Position numbers and translations under genes: made by a program
Shown here: positions 33,085-42,259 of the stretch, in pieces
Layout of the letters: each line of letters begins with the position of its first letter
How positions within the stretch are numbered: the stretch's first letter is position 1
From: Pedobacter ureilyticus
GTDB taxonomy: Bacteria > Bacteroidota > Bacteroidia > Sphingobacteriales > Sphingobacteriaceae
DNA: 64,000 nt
Direction of reading: 5' to 3'
Assembly: GCF_005925345.1 (NCBI RefSeq)
Contig: NZ_SSHJ01000012.1
Coordinates: forward strand, 1 to 64,000
The notes under the pieces: generated by a model
What the model was told of the DNA's origin: nothing
The model's database searches: none
Seen by the model: the letters and a program-made list of their open reading frames with translations, nothing else

Positions 33085-34485
33085 ATGAGATACAACATAA
33101 ATACCTACAGCAAAAAAAGACTTGCGGATACAACAACGCCAGTAAGCATTTACCTGCGTTTACGTGATGTTTTTACCAATACCATTTTATTAGAAAGCTC
33201 GGACTATCACAGCAGAGAAAATGCCACCAGTTACGTGTGTGCCGAGCCTGTAGCAGGAATTATTTTAAAAAATGGCGAATTAGTCATTAATTATCCAGAT
33301 GGGAAAAATGAAGTAAAAACAGCTTTTAACCTAGCTGAGGAAATTACTGCGTTTAAAGAAAAGTTCAAACAAGTTCTCCCCTCAGATTCAAAGCATATTT
33401 CTAGCGGTTTATTTGGCTATTTCACTTGGAACACCGTCCAATATTTTGAGGACATTAAGTTTTCATCGGCTACGCCAGAGGAAGATCAAATTCCGGAAAT
33501 GCAGTACCATATTTATAGGTACATCATCGCTATCGATCACTTCAAAAATGAAATCACTTTATTTAAGAACACTTTTAACGATGATGATAGCGACGATTTG
33601 AGCAAAATGGAGTATATCATCCAGAATAAAAATTTCCCGGAATATGGCTTTAGCACCAACGGCGAAGAACGTTCAAACCTAACCGACCAAGGTTTCATTG
33701 ATGTAGTAGAAAAGTTGAAAAAGCACATTTACCGTGGCGATGTTTTCCAAATTGTACCATCAAGAGCATTTTCTCAGGGATTTTTGGGTGATGAATTTAA
33801 TGTTTACCGTTGTTTACGTTCCATCAATCCATCTCCATACTTGTTCTACTTCGATTATGGAAGCTTTAAGCTTTTTGGTTCATCGCCCGAAGCACAGATT
33901 ACCATTAAAAACGAAACGGCAAACATCTTTCCCATAGCTGGCACTTTTAAACGTAGTGGAAACGACGAAGAAGATGCAAAAATTGCCAAAGCGTTAGAAA
34001 ATGACCCCAAAGAAAGTGCCGAACATGTGATGCTGGTAGATTTAGCACGGAACGATTTAAGTCGCCACTGTAAGCAAGTAGAGGTAAAATCATTTAAAGA
34101 AGTGCAATATTATTCGCATTTAATCCACTTGGTTTCTAAAGTGAGCGGACAGTTACAAGATCGAGGTAGCTCATTCAAAGTGGTTGCGGATACTTATCCC
34201 GCCGGAACTTTAAGCGGTGCGCCAAAATACAGAGCTATGCAGCTAATTGATGAAAATGAAAACCTTGGTCGCAATTTCTACGCTGGCGCCATTGGTTACA
34301 TGGGCTTTAATGATGATTTTAACCACGCCATCATGATCAGGACTTTCATGAGCAAAAACAATAAATTACACTACCGAGCGGGCGCAGGTATAGTTGCGGA
34401 TTCGGTAGCCGAAACAGAATTGAACGAAGTAAATAACAAAATTGCTGCGTTGCGTAAAGCAATTGAAATGGCAACCGACATATAG
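33085..34485 (+). CDS. trpE: Anthranilate synthase component I
   Basis: 466-residue chorismate-using subunit that makes anthranilate with TrpG-supplied ammonia. The C-terminal chorismate-binding domain is complete: GDVFQIVPSRAFSQGF, PSPYLFYFDYG, GSSPEAQ, IAGTFKRSG, LVDLARNDLSRHC, DTYPAGTLSGAPKYRAMQLI and YRAGAGIVADSV. The N-terminal domain keeps LLESSDYH; the ESS is the tryptophan feedback site in TrpE. Controlled by the attenuator upstream and followed by trpG. Confidence 0.96.
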   Translation: MRYNINTYSKKRLADTTTPVSIYLRLRDVFTNTILLESSDYHSRENATSYVCAEPVAGIILKNGELVINYPDGKNEVKTAFNLAEEITAFKEKFKQVLPSDSKHISSGLFGYFTWNTVQYFEDIKFSSATPEEDQIPEMQYHIYRYIIAIDHFKNEITLFKNTFNDDDSDDLSKMEYIIQNKNFPEYGFSTNGEERSNLTDQGFIDVVEKLKKHIYRGDVFQIVPSRAFSQGFLGDEFNVYRCLRSINPSPYLFYFDYGSFKLFGSSPEAQITIKNETANIFPIAGTFKRSGNDEEDAKIAKALENDPKESAEHVMLVDLARNDLSRHCKQVEVKSFKEVQYYSHLIHLVSKVSGQLQDRGSSFKVVADTYPAGTLSGAPKYRAMQLIDENENLGRNFYAGAIGYMGFNDDFNHAIMIRTFMSKNNKLHYRAGAGIVADSVAETELNEVNNKIAALRKAIEMATDI

Positions 34486-34493
34486 ACTAACCA

Positions 34494-34553
34494 CAAAGGC
34501 ACAAAGTACACAAAGAAAACTTGGAGCTCTTAGTGTCTTGGTGGTCAATTATA
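34494..34553. repeat. ACCAC-type inverted repeat between trpE and trpG
   Basis: ACCACAAAGGCACAAAG on the left and CTTAGTGTCTTGGTGGT on the right are inverted copies differing at three positions. This is another short interspersed family typical of Bacteroidota, inserted in the intercistronic gap. Confidence 0.65.
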
Positions 34554-34558
34554 ATAAT

Positions 34559-35161
34559 ATGAATAACAATAATATTCCCCCTTTAAGGGCCAAGGCGGTT
34601 GTTTTAGTAATAGACAACTACGATAGTTTTACCTACAACTTGGTACATTTAATTAACGAATTGGGTTACGATACCGAAGTTTGGAGAAATGATAAATTTG
34701 ATTTGGCAGATGTAGCGAAATACGATAAGATTTTGCTTTCTCCCGGACCAGGCATACCAGAAGAAGCAGGCTTGTTGTTAGAAGTGATAAAAACTTACGC
34801 ATCTACCAAAAGTATCATGGGTGTTTGTTTGGGGCAACAAGCCATTGCCGAAGCTTTTGGCGGTAGCTTGCTGAATTTAGGCCGACCAATGCATGGTATT
34901 GCCACGCCGGTAACTAAAACTGTGGATGATGAATTACTTTTCAGAGATGTAGCAGCACCATTTGAAGTTGGCAGGTACCACAGCTGGGTGGTAGATCCTG
35001 CGAATTTGCCAGAAAGCTTAACTGTTACTTCGGTAGATGCAGACGGACAGATTATGTCGGTGCGCCACAAAGAATTTGACGTTTGTGGTGTACAGTTCCA
35101 CCCAGAAAGCGTGCTAACGCCCGAAGGAAAACAGATGATGAAAAATTGGCTTTTGAGTTAA
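34559..35161 (+). CDS. trpG: Anthranilate synthase component II (glutamine amidotransferase)
   Basis: 200 residues, class-I glutaminase. VLVIDNYDSFTYNLVHLI opens the domain; LLSPGPGIP supplies the oxyanion loop; the nucleophile is Cys in GVCLGQQAIAEAFGG; the catalytic His-Glu are in VQFHPESVLT. I use the ATG at 34559; the frame is open upstream through the palindromic repeat and into trpE, but those codons have no family match. Supplies ammonia to TrpE, and may also serve PabA. Confidence 0.96.
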   Translation: MNNNNIPPLRAKAVVLVIDNYDSFTYNLVHLINELGYDTEVWRNDKFDLADVAKYDKILLSPGPGIPEEAGLLLEVIKTYASTKSIMGVCLGQQAIAEAFGGSLLNLGRPMHGIATPVTKTVDDELLFRDVAAPFEVGRYHSWVVDPANLPESLTVTSVDADGQIMSVRHKEFDVCGVQFHPESVLTPEGKQMMKNWLLS

Positions 35162-35212
35162 AAGTGTAAAGTCCAAAATTAAAAGTACGAAAAGCATAAA
35201 CCGTAATCATAC

Positions 35213-35240
35213 CGTCATTGCGAAGCACAAAGCAATGACG
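35213..35240. repeat. CGTCATTGC inverted repeat between trpG and trpC
   Basis: CGTCATTGC, ten bases, GCAATGACG: perfect 9-bp arms. The minimal form of the repeat family that also appears at 32993, 45093 and 62253. It occupies the position where trpD lies in many trp operons. Confidence 0.7.
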
Positions 35241-35253
35241 ATCGAAAAAAAAC

Positions 35254-36042
35254 ATGAGCCAAAATATTTTAGACAAAATCGTTCTACGTAAGAAAGAAGA
35301 AGTTGCGCTAGCAAAACAGCAAGTAAGTGTAAAGCAACTAGAAAATAATCCAACTTTTGGCAGAACACCCTATCGTTTTAAGGATTTTCTTTTAGCCGAA
35401 GATAGAACCGGAATTATTGCAGAGTTTAAAAAGCAATCGCCATCTAAAGGTGTAATAAATGGCAATGCCGATGTAAAAGCAATTACGCAGGCCTACAATG
35501 CAGCTGGAGCTTCGGCGCTTTCGGTACTTACCGATACCGATTTTTTTGGTGGTAAAAAAGAAGATTTGCTACAAGCCCGCAGCGTAAATGAAATTCCAAT
35601 TTTAAGGAAAGATTTTATGATTGACGAGTATCAAATCTTGGAAGCGAAGGCTTGGGGAGCAGATATAATTTTACTAATTGCGGCCATTTTAACTCCAGCT
35701 CAAATTGCAGCTTACGGTAAACTGGCGCAAAGTTTAGGGTTAAATGTATTGCTAGAAGTTCATGATTTAACCGAGCTAGAAAGAAGCATCTGCCCACATT
35801 TAGATGCCATAGGCGTAAATAATCGAAATCTGGGAGATTTTACAGTGAACATTCAAACCTCTTTCGATTTGGTGGATAAAATACCTAATGAGTTTTTAAA
35901 AATTTCCGAAAGTGCCATTAGCCACCCGCAAACTATCAAAGATTTAAAGCAAGCAGGTTTTCAAGGGTTTTTAATTGGAGAAAACTTCATGAAAACTGAC
36001 AACCCAGGACTAGCGATGAAGGAGTTTGTTGGGGAGTTGTAG
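35254..36042 (+). CDS. trpC: Indole-3-glycerol-phosphate synthase
   Basis: 262-residue TIM-barrel enzyme that closes the indole ring from CdRP. Motifs: ILDKIVLRKKEEVALAKQ, IIAEFKKQSPSKGVI with the catalytic Lys, ALSVLTDTDFFGG, ILRKDFMIDEYQILEAKAWGADIILLI, LLEVHDL, IGVNNRNLGDF and LISES-type KISESAIS, and GFLIGENFMK. Complete length. Third and last gene of this cluster; trpD, trpF, trpB and trpA are not next to it. Confidence 0.96.
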   Translation: MSQNILDKIVLRKKEEVALAKQQVSVKQLENNPTFGRTPYRFKDFLLAEDRTGIIAEFKKQSPSKGVINGNADVKAITQAYNAAGASALSVLTDTDFFGGKKEDLLQARSVNEIPILRKDFMIDEYQILEAKAWGADIILLIAAILTPAQIAAYGKLAQSLGLNVLLEVHDLTELERSICPHLDAIGVNNRNLGDFTVNIQTSFDLVDKIPNEFLKISESAISHPQTIKDLKQAGFQGFLIGENFMKTDNPGLAMKEFVGEL

Positions 36043-36046
36043 TTTG

Positions 36047-36081
36047 AAGACTTACGAAGTTTTTCAAACTTCGTAAGTCTT
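36047..36081. terminator. Bidirectional terminator between trpC and the ABC exporter
   Basis: AAGACTTACGAAGTTT, TTC, AAACTTCGTAAGTCTT: a perfect 16-bp stem with A/T ends between two converging genes. Likely terminates both. Confidence 0.8.
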
Positions 36082-36092
36082 GGTAGAAAAAT

Positions 36093-37832
36093 CTACCGCT
36101 CTCCTACTTGTTGCCTCCACATGGCATAGTACAAGCCTTTTTCTTCCACCAAATCTTCGTGTTTGCCTTGCTCTATAATATGCCCTTTCTCTAACACATA
36201 GATTTTATCGGCATGGCGTATGGTTGACAAACGATGGGCAATCAAAATGGTAATCTGCTCGCTCAGTTTAGATACATCTTTGATGGTAGCCGTAATTTCT
36301 TCTTCGGTAATCGAATCTAGCGATGAGGTAGCTTCATCAAACACCAAAATATCTGGATTACGCAACAATGCCCTGGCAATAGAGAGCCGTTGTTTTTCCC
36401 CTCCCGACACTTTTACACCGCCTTCTCCAATTACGCTATCCAATCCTTGATCTGCTCTTGCCAACAAGGTATGGCACGCCGCCTGCCTAAGCACTTTCAA
36501 ACATTCTTCGTCGCTAGCATTTGGCTTAACAAACTGCAGATTTTCTCTAATGGTTCCAGAAAACAGTTGTGTGTCTTGCGTTACAAAACCAATTTTTTCT
36601 CGCAATTGATCTAAATTGATATCCCTACCCGAAATGTGGTTATACAAAACGCTACCCGTTACAGGCTGGTAAAGCCCTACCAACAGCTTAACCAAAGTAG
36701 TTTTACCAGAACCAGAAGGCCCCACAAAGGCAATGGTTTCGCCTTTATTCACACTAAAGTTGATATGGTTTAAGGCATTGCTTTTACCGGTAAGATGTTT
36801 AAAGCTAATATCGCTAAATGTAAGCTGTTCTATTTTACCTAAAGGTTTTGGATGATCTGGCTTTTTGTCGATAGGCGTGCTTAAAATAGCCTTAAATCTA
36901 CTCAGTGAAACTTCTGCCTCTCTCCAGGTTAAAATTACATTACCAAGTTCTTGCAGTGGACCAAATAGAAAAAACGAATAGAATAAGAAAGAAAAATACT
37001 GTCCTGGAGAAATGGTGTTTTCAAAAATGAGCATTAGTAAAACCACTACCATGGTGCTTCTTACCAAGTTTACGGTAGTGCCTTGCACAAAGCTCATGCT
37101 ACGTACATATTTTACTTTTCGAAGTTCTAAGCCTAATATTTTATAGGTGGTTTTGTTAAGCCTTTCTATCTCTTGGTTAGCCAGCCCTAAACTTTTCACC
37201 AACTCAATATTTCTTAACGATTCGGTGGTAGAACCCGCCAAAGCAGTGGTTTCTGCCACAATAGATTTCTGTATGGTCTTTATCTTACGACTTAAAAACC
37301 AACTTACAAAAGCAATTACCGGAATAGAAGCAATATAGATTAGCGTAACCTTATAACTTACCGACAAAGAGTAAACAATCACGAAAACCATCCCAATTAA
37401 GCTCACAAACAAAATACTGATGAAGGAGGTGATGAACTTCTCGCAATCTACCCTTACTTTTTGCAATACACCTAAAGTTTCGCCACTGCGCTGGTCTTCA
37501 AAAACTTGATAAGGCAGCTCCAAAGAATGTTTAAGGCCATCGGCATACATTTTGGCACCCACTTTCTGTACAATAATATTGGTAAAATAATCTTGAAAAT
37601 TCTTGGCAATCCGCGAAACCATAGCGGCACCAATGGCTAAACCTACCAAGCCCAGTACGCCCCATATATATTCCGAGCGGTTAAGGATGTCCTTTTTTTC
37701 TATAAAACGATCTACAATTTGGCCTGTAAAATATGGATCCATCAAAGAGAAACCAATATTAATAGCCGCCAAAAAAAGTGCAAGCACCACTACCCACTTG
37801 TGGGCTTTTAGATACTCAATTAATAAATTCAT
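36093..37832 (-). CDS. ABC exporter, fused membrane and ATPase domains (MsbA-like)
   Basis: 579 residues from the ATG at 37832. Six membrane helices fill the first 320 residues. The ATPase domain has Walker A GPSGSGKTT, Q-loop VTQDTQLFSGTI, signature VSGGEKQRLSIARALL, Walker B DILVFDEATSSLD and the switch His in IAHRLST. Acts as a homodimer, or with a partner, to export lipids or drugs. The ORF is open upstream by 19 codons, but a TAnnTTTG element (37855-37862) and the family start favour 37832. Substrate unknown. Confidence 0.92.
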   Translation of the reverse strand: MNLLIEYLKAHKWVVVLALFLAAINIGFSLMDPYFTGQIVDRFIEKKDILNRSEYIWGVLGLVGLAIGAAMVSRIAKNFQDYFTNIIVQKVGAKMYADGLKHSLELPYQVFEDQRSGETLGVLQKVRVDCEKFITSFISILFVSLIGMVFVIVYSLSVSYKVTLIYIASIPVIAFVSWFLSRKIKTIQKSIVAETTALAGSTTESLRNIELVKSLGLANQEIERLNKTTYKILGLELRKVKYVRSMSFVQGTTVNLVRSTMVVVLLMLIFENTISPGQYFSFLFYSFFLFGPLQELGNVILTWREAEVSLSRFKAILSTPIDKKPDHPKPLGKIEQLTFSDISFKHLTGKSNALNHINFSVNKGETIAFVGPSGSGKTTLVKLLVGLYQPVTGSVLYNHISGRDINLDQLREKIGFVTQDTQLFSGTIRENLQFVKPNASDEECLKVLRQAACHTLLARADQGLDSVIGEGGVKVSGGEKQRLSIARALLRNPDILVFDEATSSLDSITEEEITATIKDVSKLSEQITILIAHRLSTIRHADKIYVLEKGHIIEQGKHEDLVEEKGLYYAMWRQQVGER

Positions 37833-37854
37833 TTTTGCTTTGTGATTTGGATTG

Positions 37855-37862
37855 CAAAAATA
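37855..37862 (-). promoter_or_regulatory. -7 element of the ABC exporter gene
   Basis: Minus-strand TATTTTTG fits TAnnTTTG and lies 22 bases before the start codon. It overlaps the end of the frr terminator region. Confidence 0.45.
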
Positions 37863-37864
37863 GA

Positions 37865-37897
37865 AAAAGGGAATGTAGTAAAACCACATTCCCTTTT
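37865..37897 (-). terminator. frr intrinsic terminator
   Basis: AAAAGGGAATGT and ACATTCCCTTTT pair over 12 bp around a 9-base loop, followed on the minus strand by a T-rich stretch. It closes the pyrH-frr transcript. Confidence 0.85.
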
Positions 37898-37931
37898 ATA
37901 TTACAATTTAACGATATTGTTGAACGCTCTC

Positions 37932-38495
37932 TTATACCGTCATGATATCTTTTTCTTTCAATTCGGCGTGTTTATCCACCTTCAAAATATAAGCATCAGT
38001 TACTTTTTGTACTTCGGCCTCTCCTACTTTAATCTCATCGTCTGATACGCTTTCAGCCTTTAATTTTTTGATTTTCTCGTTAGCATCTTTACGTATATTT
38101 CTAATGGCGATCTTACCTTTCTCGGCTTCTTCTTTTACTTTTTTCACTAGCTCTTTCCTGCGCTCTTCTGTTAAAGGCGGAACTACCAAACGGATAATTG
38201 AACCATCATTTTGTGGGTTGATACCTATGTTAGCTTCCATAATAGCTCTTTCTATTGGCACCAACATATTTTTTTCCCAAGGTTGGATAATCAACGTACG
38301 AGCATCAGGCGTATTAATTGCCCCAACTTGTGCTAATGGAGTTGGGTTGCCATAATAATCTACCATAATGCCATCTAACATTCCCGCAGAAGCTTTTCCT
38401 GCTCTAATCTTAGTTAACTCAGATTCGCAGTGAACAATAGCCTTATCCATTGTAGCTTGCGCATCTGTCAACTGTTTCCTTATGAGGTCATTCAT
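37932..38495 (-). CDS. frr: Ribosome recycling factor
   Basis: 187 residues, all helical and two-domain, that splits post-termination ribosomes with EF-G. Motifs: ELTKIRAGKASAGMLDGIMVDYYGNPTPL, ARTLIIQPWEKNMLVPIERAI, NDGSIIRLVVPPLTEERRKELVKKVKEEAEKGKIAIRNIRKDAN. Complete length. Minus strand, just downstream of pyrH, the usual pairing in bacteria. A TAnnTTTG element lies 19 bases upstream. Confidence 0.98.
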   Translation of the reverse strand: MNDLIRKQLTDAQATMDKAIVHCESELTKIRAGKASAGMLDGIMVDYYGNPTPLAQVGAINTPDARTLIIQPWEKNMLVPIERAIMEANIGINPQNDGSIIRLVVPPLTEERRKELVKKVKEEAEKGKIAIRNIRKDANEKIKKLKAESVSDDEIKVGEAEVQKVTDAYILKVDKHAELKEKDIMTV

Positions 38496-38514
38496 TGTGC
38501 TGTATGATTTTGTG

Positions 38515-38522
38515 CAAAAATA
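38515..38522 (-). promoter_or_regulatory. -7 element of frr
   Basis: Minus-strand TATTTTTG, 19 bases before the frr start and after the pyrH stop, suggests frr has a promoter of its own besides read-through from pyrH. Confidence 0.45.
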
Positions 38523-38540
38523 TAAAATAATGCTTAAAAA

Positions 38541-39248
38541 CTATCCCTGTACCAAAGTTCCAATCTCTTCGCCTTTAGCAATCTTCATGAAGTTACCATT
38601 TTTATTCATATCAAATACGATAATAGGAAGTTGGTTTTCTTCGCAAAGTGTAAAGGCAGTCATGTCCATTACGTTTAAACCTTTATCGTAAACTTCTTTG
38701 AAAGAGATCTGGTTATATTTTGTTGCTAAAGGATCTTTCTCTGGATCTGCGGTATAAATACCGTCTACACGAGTTCCTTTTAAAACCACATCCGCGTTAA
38801 TCTCTATTGCCCTTAATGCAGCAGCAGAGTCGGTAGTAAAATATGGATTTCCAGTTCCTGCACCAAAAATCACCACACGCCCTTTTTCTAGGTGTCGTAC
38901 GGCTCTTCTTCGTACAAAAGGTTCACAGATTTGTTCCATCTTAATAGCAGAAAGCAAGCGGGTCTTTAAACCAACTTTTTCTAAGGCATCTTGTAACGCC
39001 ATGCTATTAATCACGGTAGCCAACATGCCCATATAATCGGCTTGCGCCCTATCCATACCAGATTTTTCGGCACTTAAACCTCTAAAAATGTTTCCTCCGC
39101 CTATTACAATTGCAATTTCTAGACCTTGGTCATGAACAGCTTTAATATCTTCGGCATACTGTTTAACTCTTTCATTATCAATGCCATATTGTTTTTCGCC
39201 CATTAGCGATTCGCCGCTCAATTTGAGGAGGATACGTTTGTACTTCAT
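38541..39248 (-). CDS. pyrH: Uridylate kinase
   Basis: 235 residues from the ATG at 39248. Hexameric kinase of the amino-acid-kinase fold that phosphorylates UMP to UDP and is controlled by GTP and UTP. Motifs [64 protein letters not shown] and [16 protein letters not shown]. An upstream in-frame start would add six residues. The minus-strand element TAATTTTG (39255-39262) lies six bases upstream of this ATG. Confidence 0.97.
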   Translation of the reverse strand: MKYKRILLKLSGESLMGEKQYGIDNERVKQYAEDIKAVHDQGLEIAIVIGGGNIFRGLSAEKSGMDRAQADYMGMLATVINSMALQDALEKVGLKTRLLSAIKMEQICEPFVRRRAVRHLEKGRVVIFGAGTGNPYFTTDSAAALRAIEINADVVLKGTRVDGIYTADPEKDPLATKYNQISFKEVYDKGLNVMDMTAFTLCEENQLPIIVFDMNKNGNFMKIAKGEEIGTLVQG

Positions 39249-39254
39249 AAAAGA

Positions 39255-39262
39255 CAAAATTA
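39255..39262 (-). promoter_or_regulatory. -7 element of pyrH
   Basis: Minus-strand TAATTTTG fits TAnnTTTG and ends six bases before the preferred pyrH start, another near-leaderless layout. Confidence 0.5.
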
Positions 39263-39291
39263 TCAAGTTTTTTCTAATTTGATGCGGGTTT

Positions 39292-40389
39292 TTAGCGTTT
39301 AATTTCTTCGCCTTTGTAAAATACCTGTTCTATATCCATCTGCTGGTTTAAAACCACAAAGTTTGCTTGGGCGCCAGCGCTTAACTGACCTGTTTCTTTT
39401 TCTTTTTTAATCAGCTTTGCTGGATAGTAGGTAGCCATATCAATGGCATCTGAAAGGGAAATACCGCAATGTGAAACACAATTTTTAACAGATTGCAGCA
39501 TGGTCATAGCCGAGCCGGATAAAGTTCCATCTGGCATGACGAACTTGCCATTAACGGCTACGTGTTGGTATGGTCCCGAACTACATTCGGTTACCGCATC
39601 GGTAATCAAGAAAAGTCGTTCCTTCATTACTTTTGCAGCTACATTTACCACTTCAAAGTCTACATGCAGGCCATCTGCGATGATGCTTGCCATAGCTGTT
39701 GGATGGTTAAAAACCGCCGTTGGAATGCCAGGAGCACGGTGTTGTAAGGGCGACATGGCATTAAATAAGTGGGTAGTAGTTTGCACACCTTGATTGTAAG
39801 CCTTTGTAGCTTCTTCAAAGGTTGCACTACTGTGCCCTAAAGAAACTACCACCTCATTGTCTAACAGATATTGAATTACCTCGTCATCCTGTAACTCTGG
39901 CGCCAAGGTCATCATCTTGATGGTACCATCTCCAAAATCTAACAGCGCTTTAATTTCTTCTAAACTCGCCTTCCGGATATATTCCTTAACGTGTGCCCCT
40001 CTTTTCTCAGGGTTGATAAAAGGCCCTTCCAAATGCAGACCTAAGCAATTTCTAGCTTGTTTTCTATATTCCTTAATTACCGCAATGCATTGATTAAAAA
40101 CCTGAGGTGTGTTGGTGGCTAAACAAATTAAAAAACCGGTAGTACCTTGTCGTAATAACTGATCTTCAATTATCCGAATGCTATCTAAACTTGGCTCAGC
40201 AGAAAATAGCTTCCCTGCCGCACCGTAAATCTGTAGGTCAATAAATCCAGGAAAAATATAACCGCTTTGTGGATTTACATTTGCTGAATTTGATTTAATT
40301 TCTTTAATCAACCCGTTTTCGAACAAAATATCTTGTTGAGATTTTAATCCCGTTGGGAGATATAGGTTTTGATTTTGTAACGATTGCAT
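39292..40389 (-). CDS. nagA: N-acetylglucosamine-6-phosphate deacetylase
   Basis: 365-residue amidohydrolase that removes acetate from GlcNAc-6-phosphate in amino-sugar recycling. Motifs: [34 protein letters not shown] with the metal-binding Glu, [50 protein letters not shown] with the catalytic Asp, and [14 protein letters not shown]. Family HxH is reduced to LQIYG, as in other single-metal NagA enzymes. Lone gene, no nagB in the window. Confidence 0.93.
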   Translation of the reverse strand: MQSLQNQNLYLPTGLKSQQDILFENGLIKEIKSNSANVNPQSGYIFPGFIDLQIYGAAGKLFSAEPSLDSIRIIEDQLLRQGTTGFLICLATNTPQVFNQCIAVIKEYRKQARNCLGLHLEGPFINPEKRGAHVKEYIRKASLEEIKALLDFGDGTIKMMTLAPELQDDEVIQYLLDNEVVVSLGHSSATFEEATKAYNQGVQTTTHLFNAMSPLQHRAPGIPTAVFNHPTAMASIIADGLHVDFEVVNVAAKVMKERLFLITDAVTECSSGPYQHVAVNGKFVMPDGTLSGSAMTMLQSVKNCVSHCGISLSDAIDMATYYPAKLIKKEKETGQLSAGAQANFVVLNQQMDIEQVFYKGEEIKR

Positions 40390-40435
40390 TTACAAGTTTA
40401 GCAAAAAAAGCACTAGCCAATAACACAACTATTTT

Positions 40436-42178
40436 TTACTTTAGAGCAAGCGTGATATCTTTTACCAACCTCCCAATGGGATAACGCATAAAAGTTGGTT
40501 CAAAATATTCAGAATTTTTGTAAACAAACTCCAATTGGGCAAAGGCATTTTCGGCTAAGGCCGGATTTTTTGCCTTTTCTTCTTCTAGCTTTTGCTTTAA
40601 ACCTAGATTTTCCTTTAGTAAATCTGCGGCGGTATCTTCAAAAATGTACGAAGAAAAATGTTCCTTTTGGCTTAGAATAGAATCGAAGAAATTCCAATTG
40701 AAGAAAGAATCTGGTGCTTGAGGCTCTAAAGTTTCTATGATGTATCTATTGGTTTTTTGATTAACGTACACCACATAATCTCCAGCGTAGCAATGTATAG
40801 CTTGCAGCCTCGTTTCTAATTTAACTCCCGAATGCAGATAATGACCTTCAAAAGGCTTTTGAGCAGTTTTCATATCCGTGATGTAGTACATTTCAAGCGG
40901 CAGTTTGGCATCTTCTTTTAGCTCGTTCACTTGTACATTATTGAGTTTTAAGAGTTGGACAATCTTTGTCCAGGCTTTAGGAATAACGTAGGCTACTGGC
41001 TTGTCAATTTTTAGTACGGGCTCAAAATTATTCCATTGTTTAATTGCTTTGGTATAAGGCTCGTTACGGTCGTAATACAACCTTTGTAACCCACTTACTT
41101 CGCTGGACTTGTATTTTGCTGCGTAACCTTTAAATTCAATTTCGTCAAATTTATCTCTGTTCAGTTTCCAATCTAATACAAAGGTTTTCTGTGCCGAAGT
41201 TTCCTCGTCTGCCTTTCTTTTGTTTGCCCCAATTAACTCGGCATCCCGTTCTACAATATTTATATAGGTTTGCAGCAATTTATAGGTAGATTCTACTCGT
41301 TTATCGTAGGGTTTTAGCATGTGGGTTTCGGGCATAAAGCCGATGGTGTTGTGCAGCGCCGTATAACCAGTGCTATACCTTGGACTTTCCATAAAACCGC
41401 TAATACCGTTATCAGGAGTTTCCTTTATCGAGTTTACGTAAGGAATTAATTCAAACCCCTTGTCTTTCATTGAGGCGTAAAGATCCGGCAGCATGTTATG
41501 GGTAAGATAAGTGGAGAGTACCGGATTTAATTTATCCTTTTGCGTAGGGATTAAAGTCATGGTGTACTGATAATCTGCGCCGTTACTGGTATGGGTATCT
41601 ACAAAAATTTCGGGTTGCCAAGCGTTAAAAATCTGCTGAAAGCTTTCCGAGTTTTTAGAATCCGTCTTGATAAAATCCCTATTAAGGTCATAGTTTTTGC
41701 TATTACCTCTAAAACCATAGGCCGAAGGTCCATTCTGGTTAGCTCTAGAGGTAGCCGTACGGTTAAAGGCTCCGTCAATATTGTAGATGGGGATAATGCA
41801 AACGACCACATTATTCGAGAGCTGTTTATTTTTAAGCAGGTCCCTTGCCAACATCATCGAAGCGTCAATGCCCTCAGGCTCTCCCGGATGAATGCCATTG
41901 TTAATTAAAAGCACCCTTTTATTTGCTTGTTTAACTTTGATGGGATCAAAAATACCCTCTTTGCTAAGCACCAGTAAATGCAGCGGTTTACCAAAGTCGG
42001 TTTGCCCGTAAACCACTAATTTTGCTTGCTGGGGAAAAGCTTTAGCTAACGATTGATAATAATTAATCGCCTCCTCATAAGTAGTGGTGGCAATATTTTC
42101 ACTTTTTTCGTAAGGCGTTAGCTGTGCAAAAGTGGTAGTGCTCATAAAAACAAAAAGTAAAGAAAAGTATATCCTCAT
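40436..42178 (-). CDS. Secreted M14-family zinc carboxypeptidase
   Basis: 580 residues from the ATG at 42178, which starts a signal peptide (MRIYFSLLFVFMSTTTFAQ). M14 zinc ligands are His and Glu in NNGIHPGEPEGID (near residue 100) and His in EIFVDTHTSNGADY; NYDLNRDFIK provides the substrate Arg, and MPETHMLKP holds the catalytic Glu. The final 200 residues are a beta-rich domain of unknown role. A longer in-frame start would put 17 residues before the signal peptide and is rejected. Likely a periplasmic or surface peptidase. Confidence 0.88.
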   Translation of the reverse strand: MRIYFSLLFVFMSTTTFAQLTPYEKSENIATTTYEEAINYYQSLAKAFPQQAKLVVYGQTDFGKPLHLLVLSKEGIFDPIKVKQANKRVLLINNGIHPGEPEGIDASMMLARDLLKNKQLSNNVVVCIIPIYNIDGAFNRTATSRANQNGPSAYGFRGNSKNYDLNRDFIKTDSKNSESFQQIFNAWQPEIFVDTHTSNGADYQYTMTLIPTQKDKLNPVLSTYLTHNMLPDLYASMKDKGFELIPYVNSIKETPDNGISGFMESPRYSTGYTALHNTIGFMPETHMLKPYDKRVESTYKLLQTYINIVERDAELIGANKRKADEETSAQKTFVLDWKLNRDKFDEIEFKGYAAKYKSSEVSGLQRLYYDRNEPYTKAIKQWNNFEPVLKIDKPVAYVIPKAWTKIVQLLKLNNVQVNELKEDAKLPLEMYYITDMKTAQKPFEGHYLHSGVKLETRLQAIHCYAGDYVVYVNQKTNRYIIETLEPQAPDSFFNWNFFDSILSQKEHFSSYIFEDTAADLLKENLGLKQKLEEEKAKNPALAENAFAQLEFVYKNSEYFEPTFMRYPIGRLVKDITLALK

Positions 42179-42259
42179 TTTTAAAATGATTGAGATATAA
42201 AAGTAACCTTTGTTTTCTAGACGAGACAATCTTTATCCAAAATTGTGGAAAGGCGAAAG

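Noticed and set aside
34442..34558. Longer trpG beginning inside trpE
   Set aside because: The extra 39 codons cross the ACCAC palindrome and have no match to the glutaminase family.
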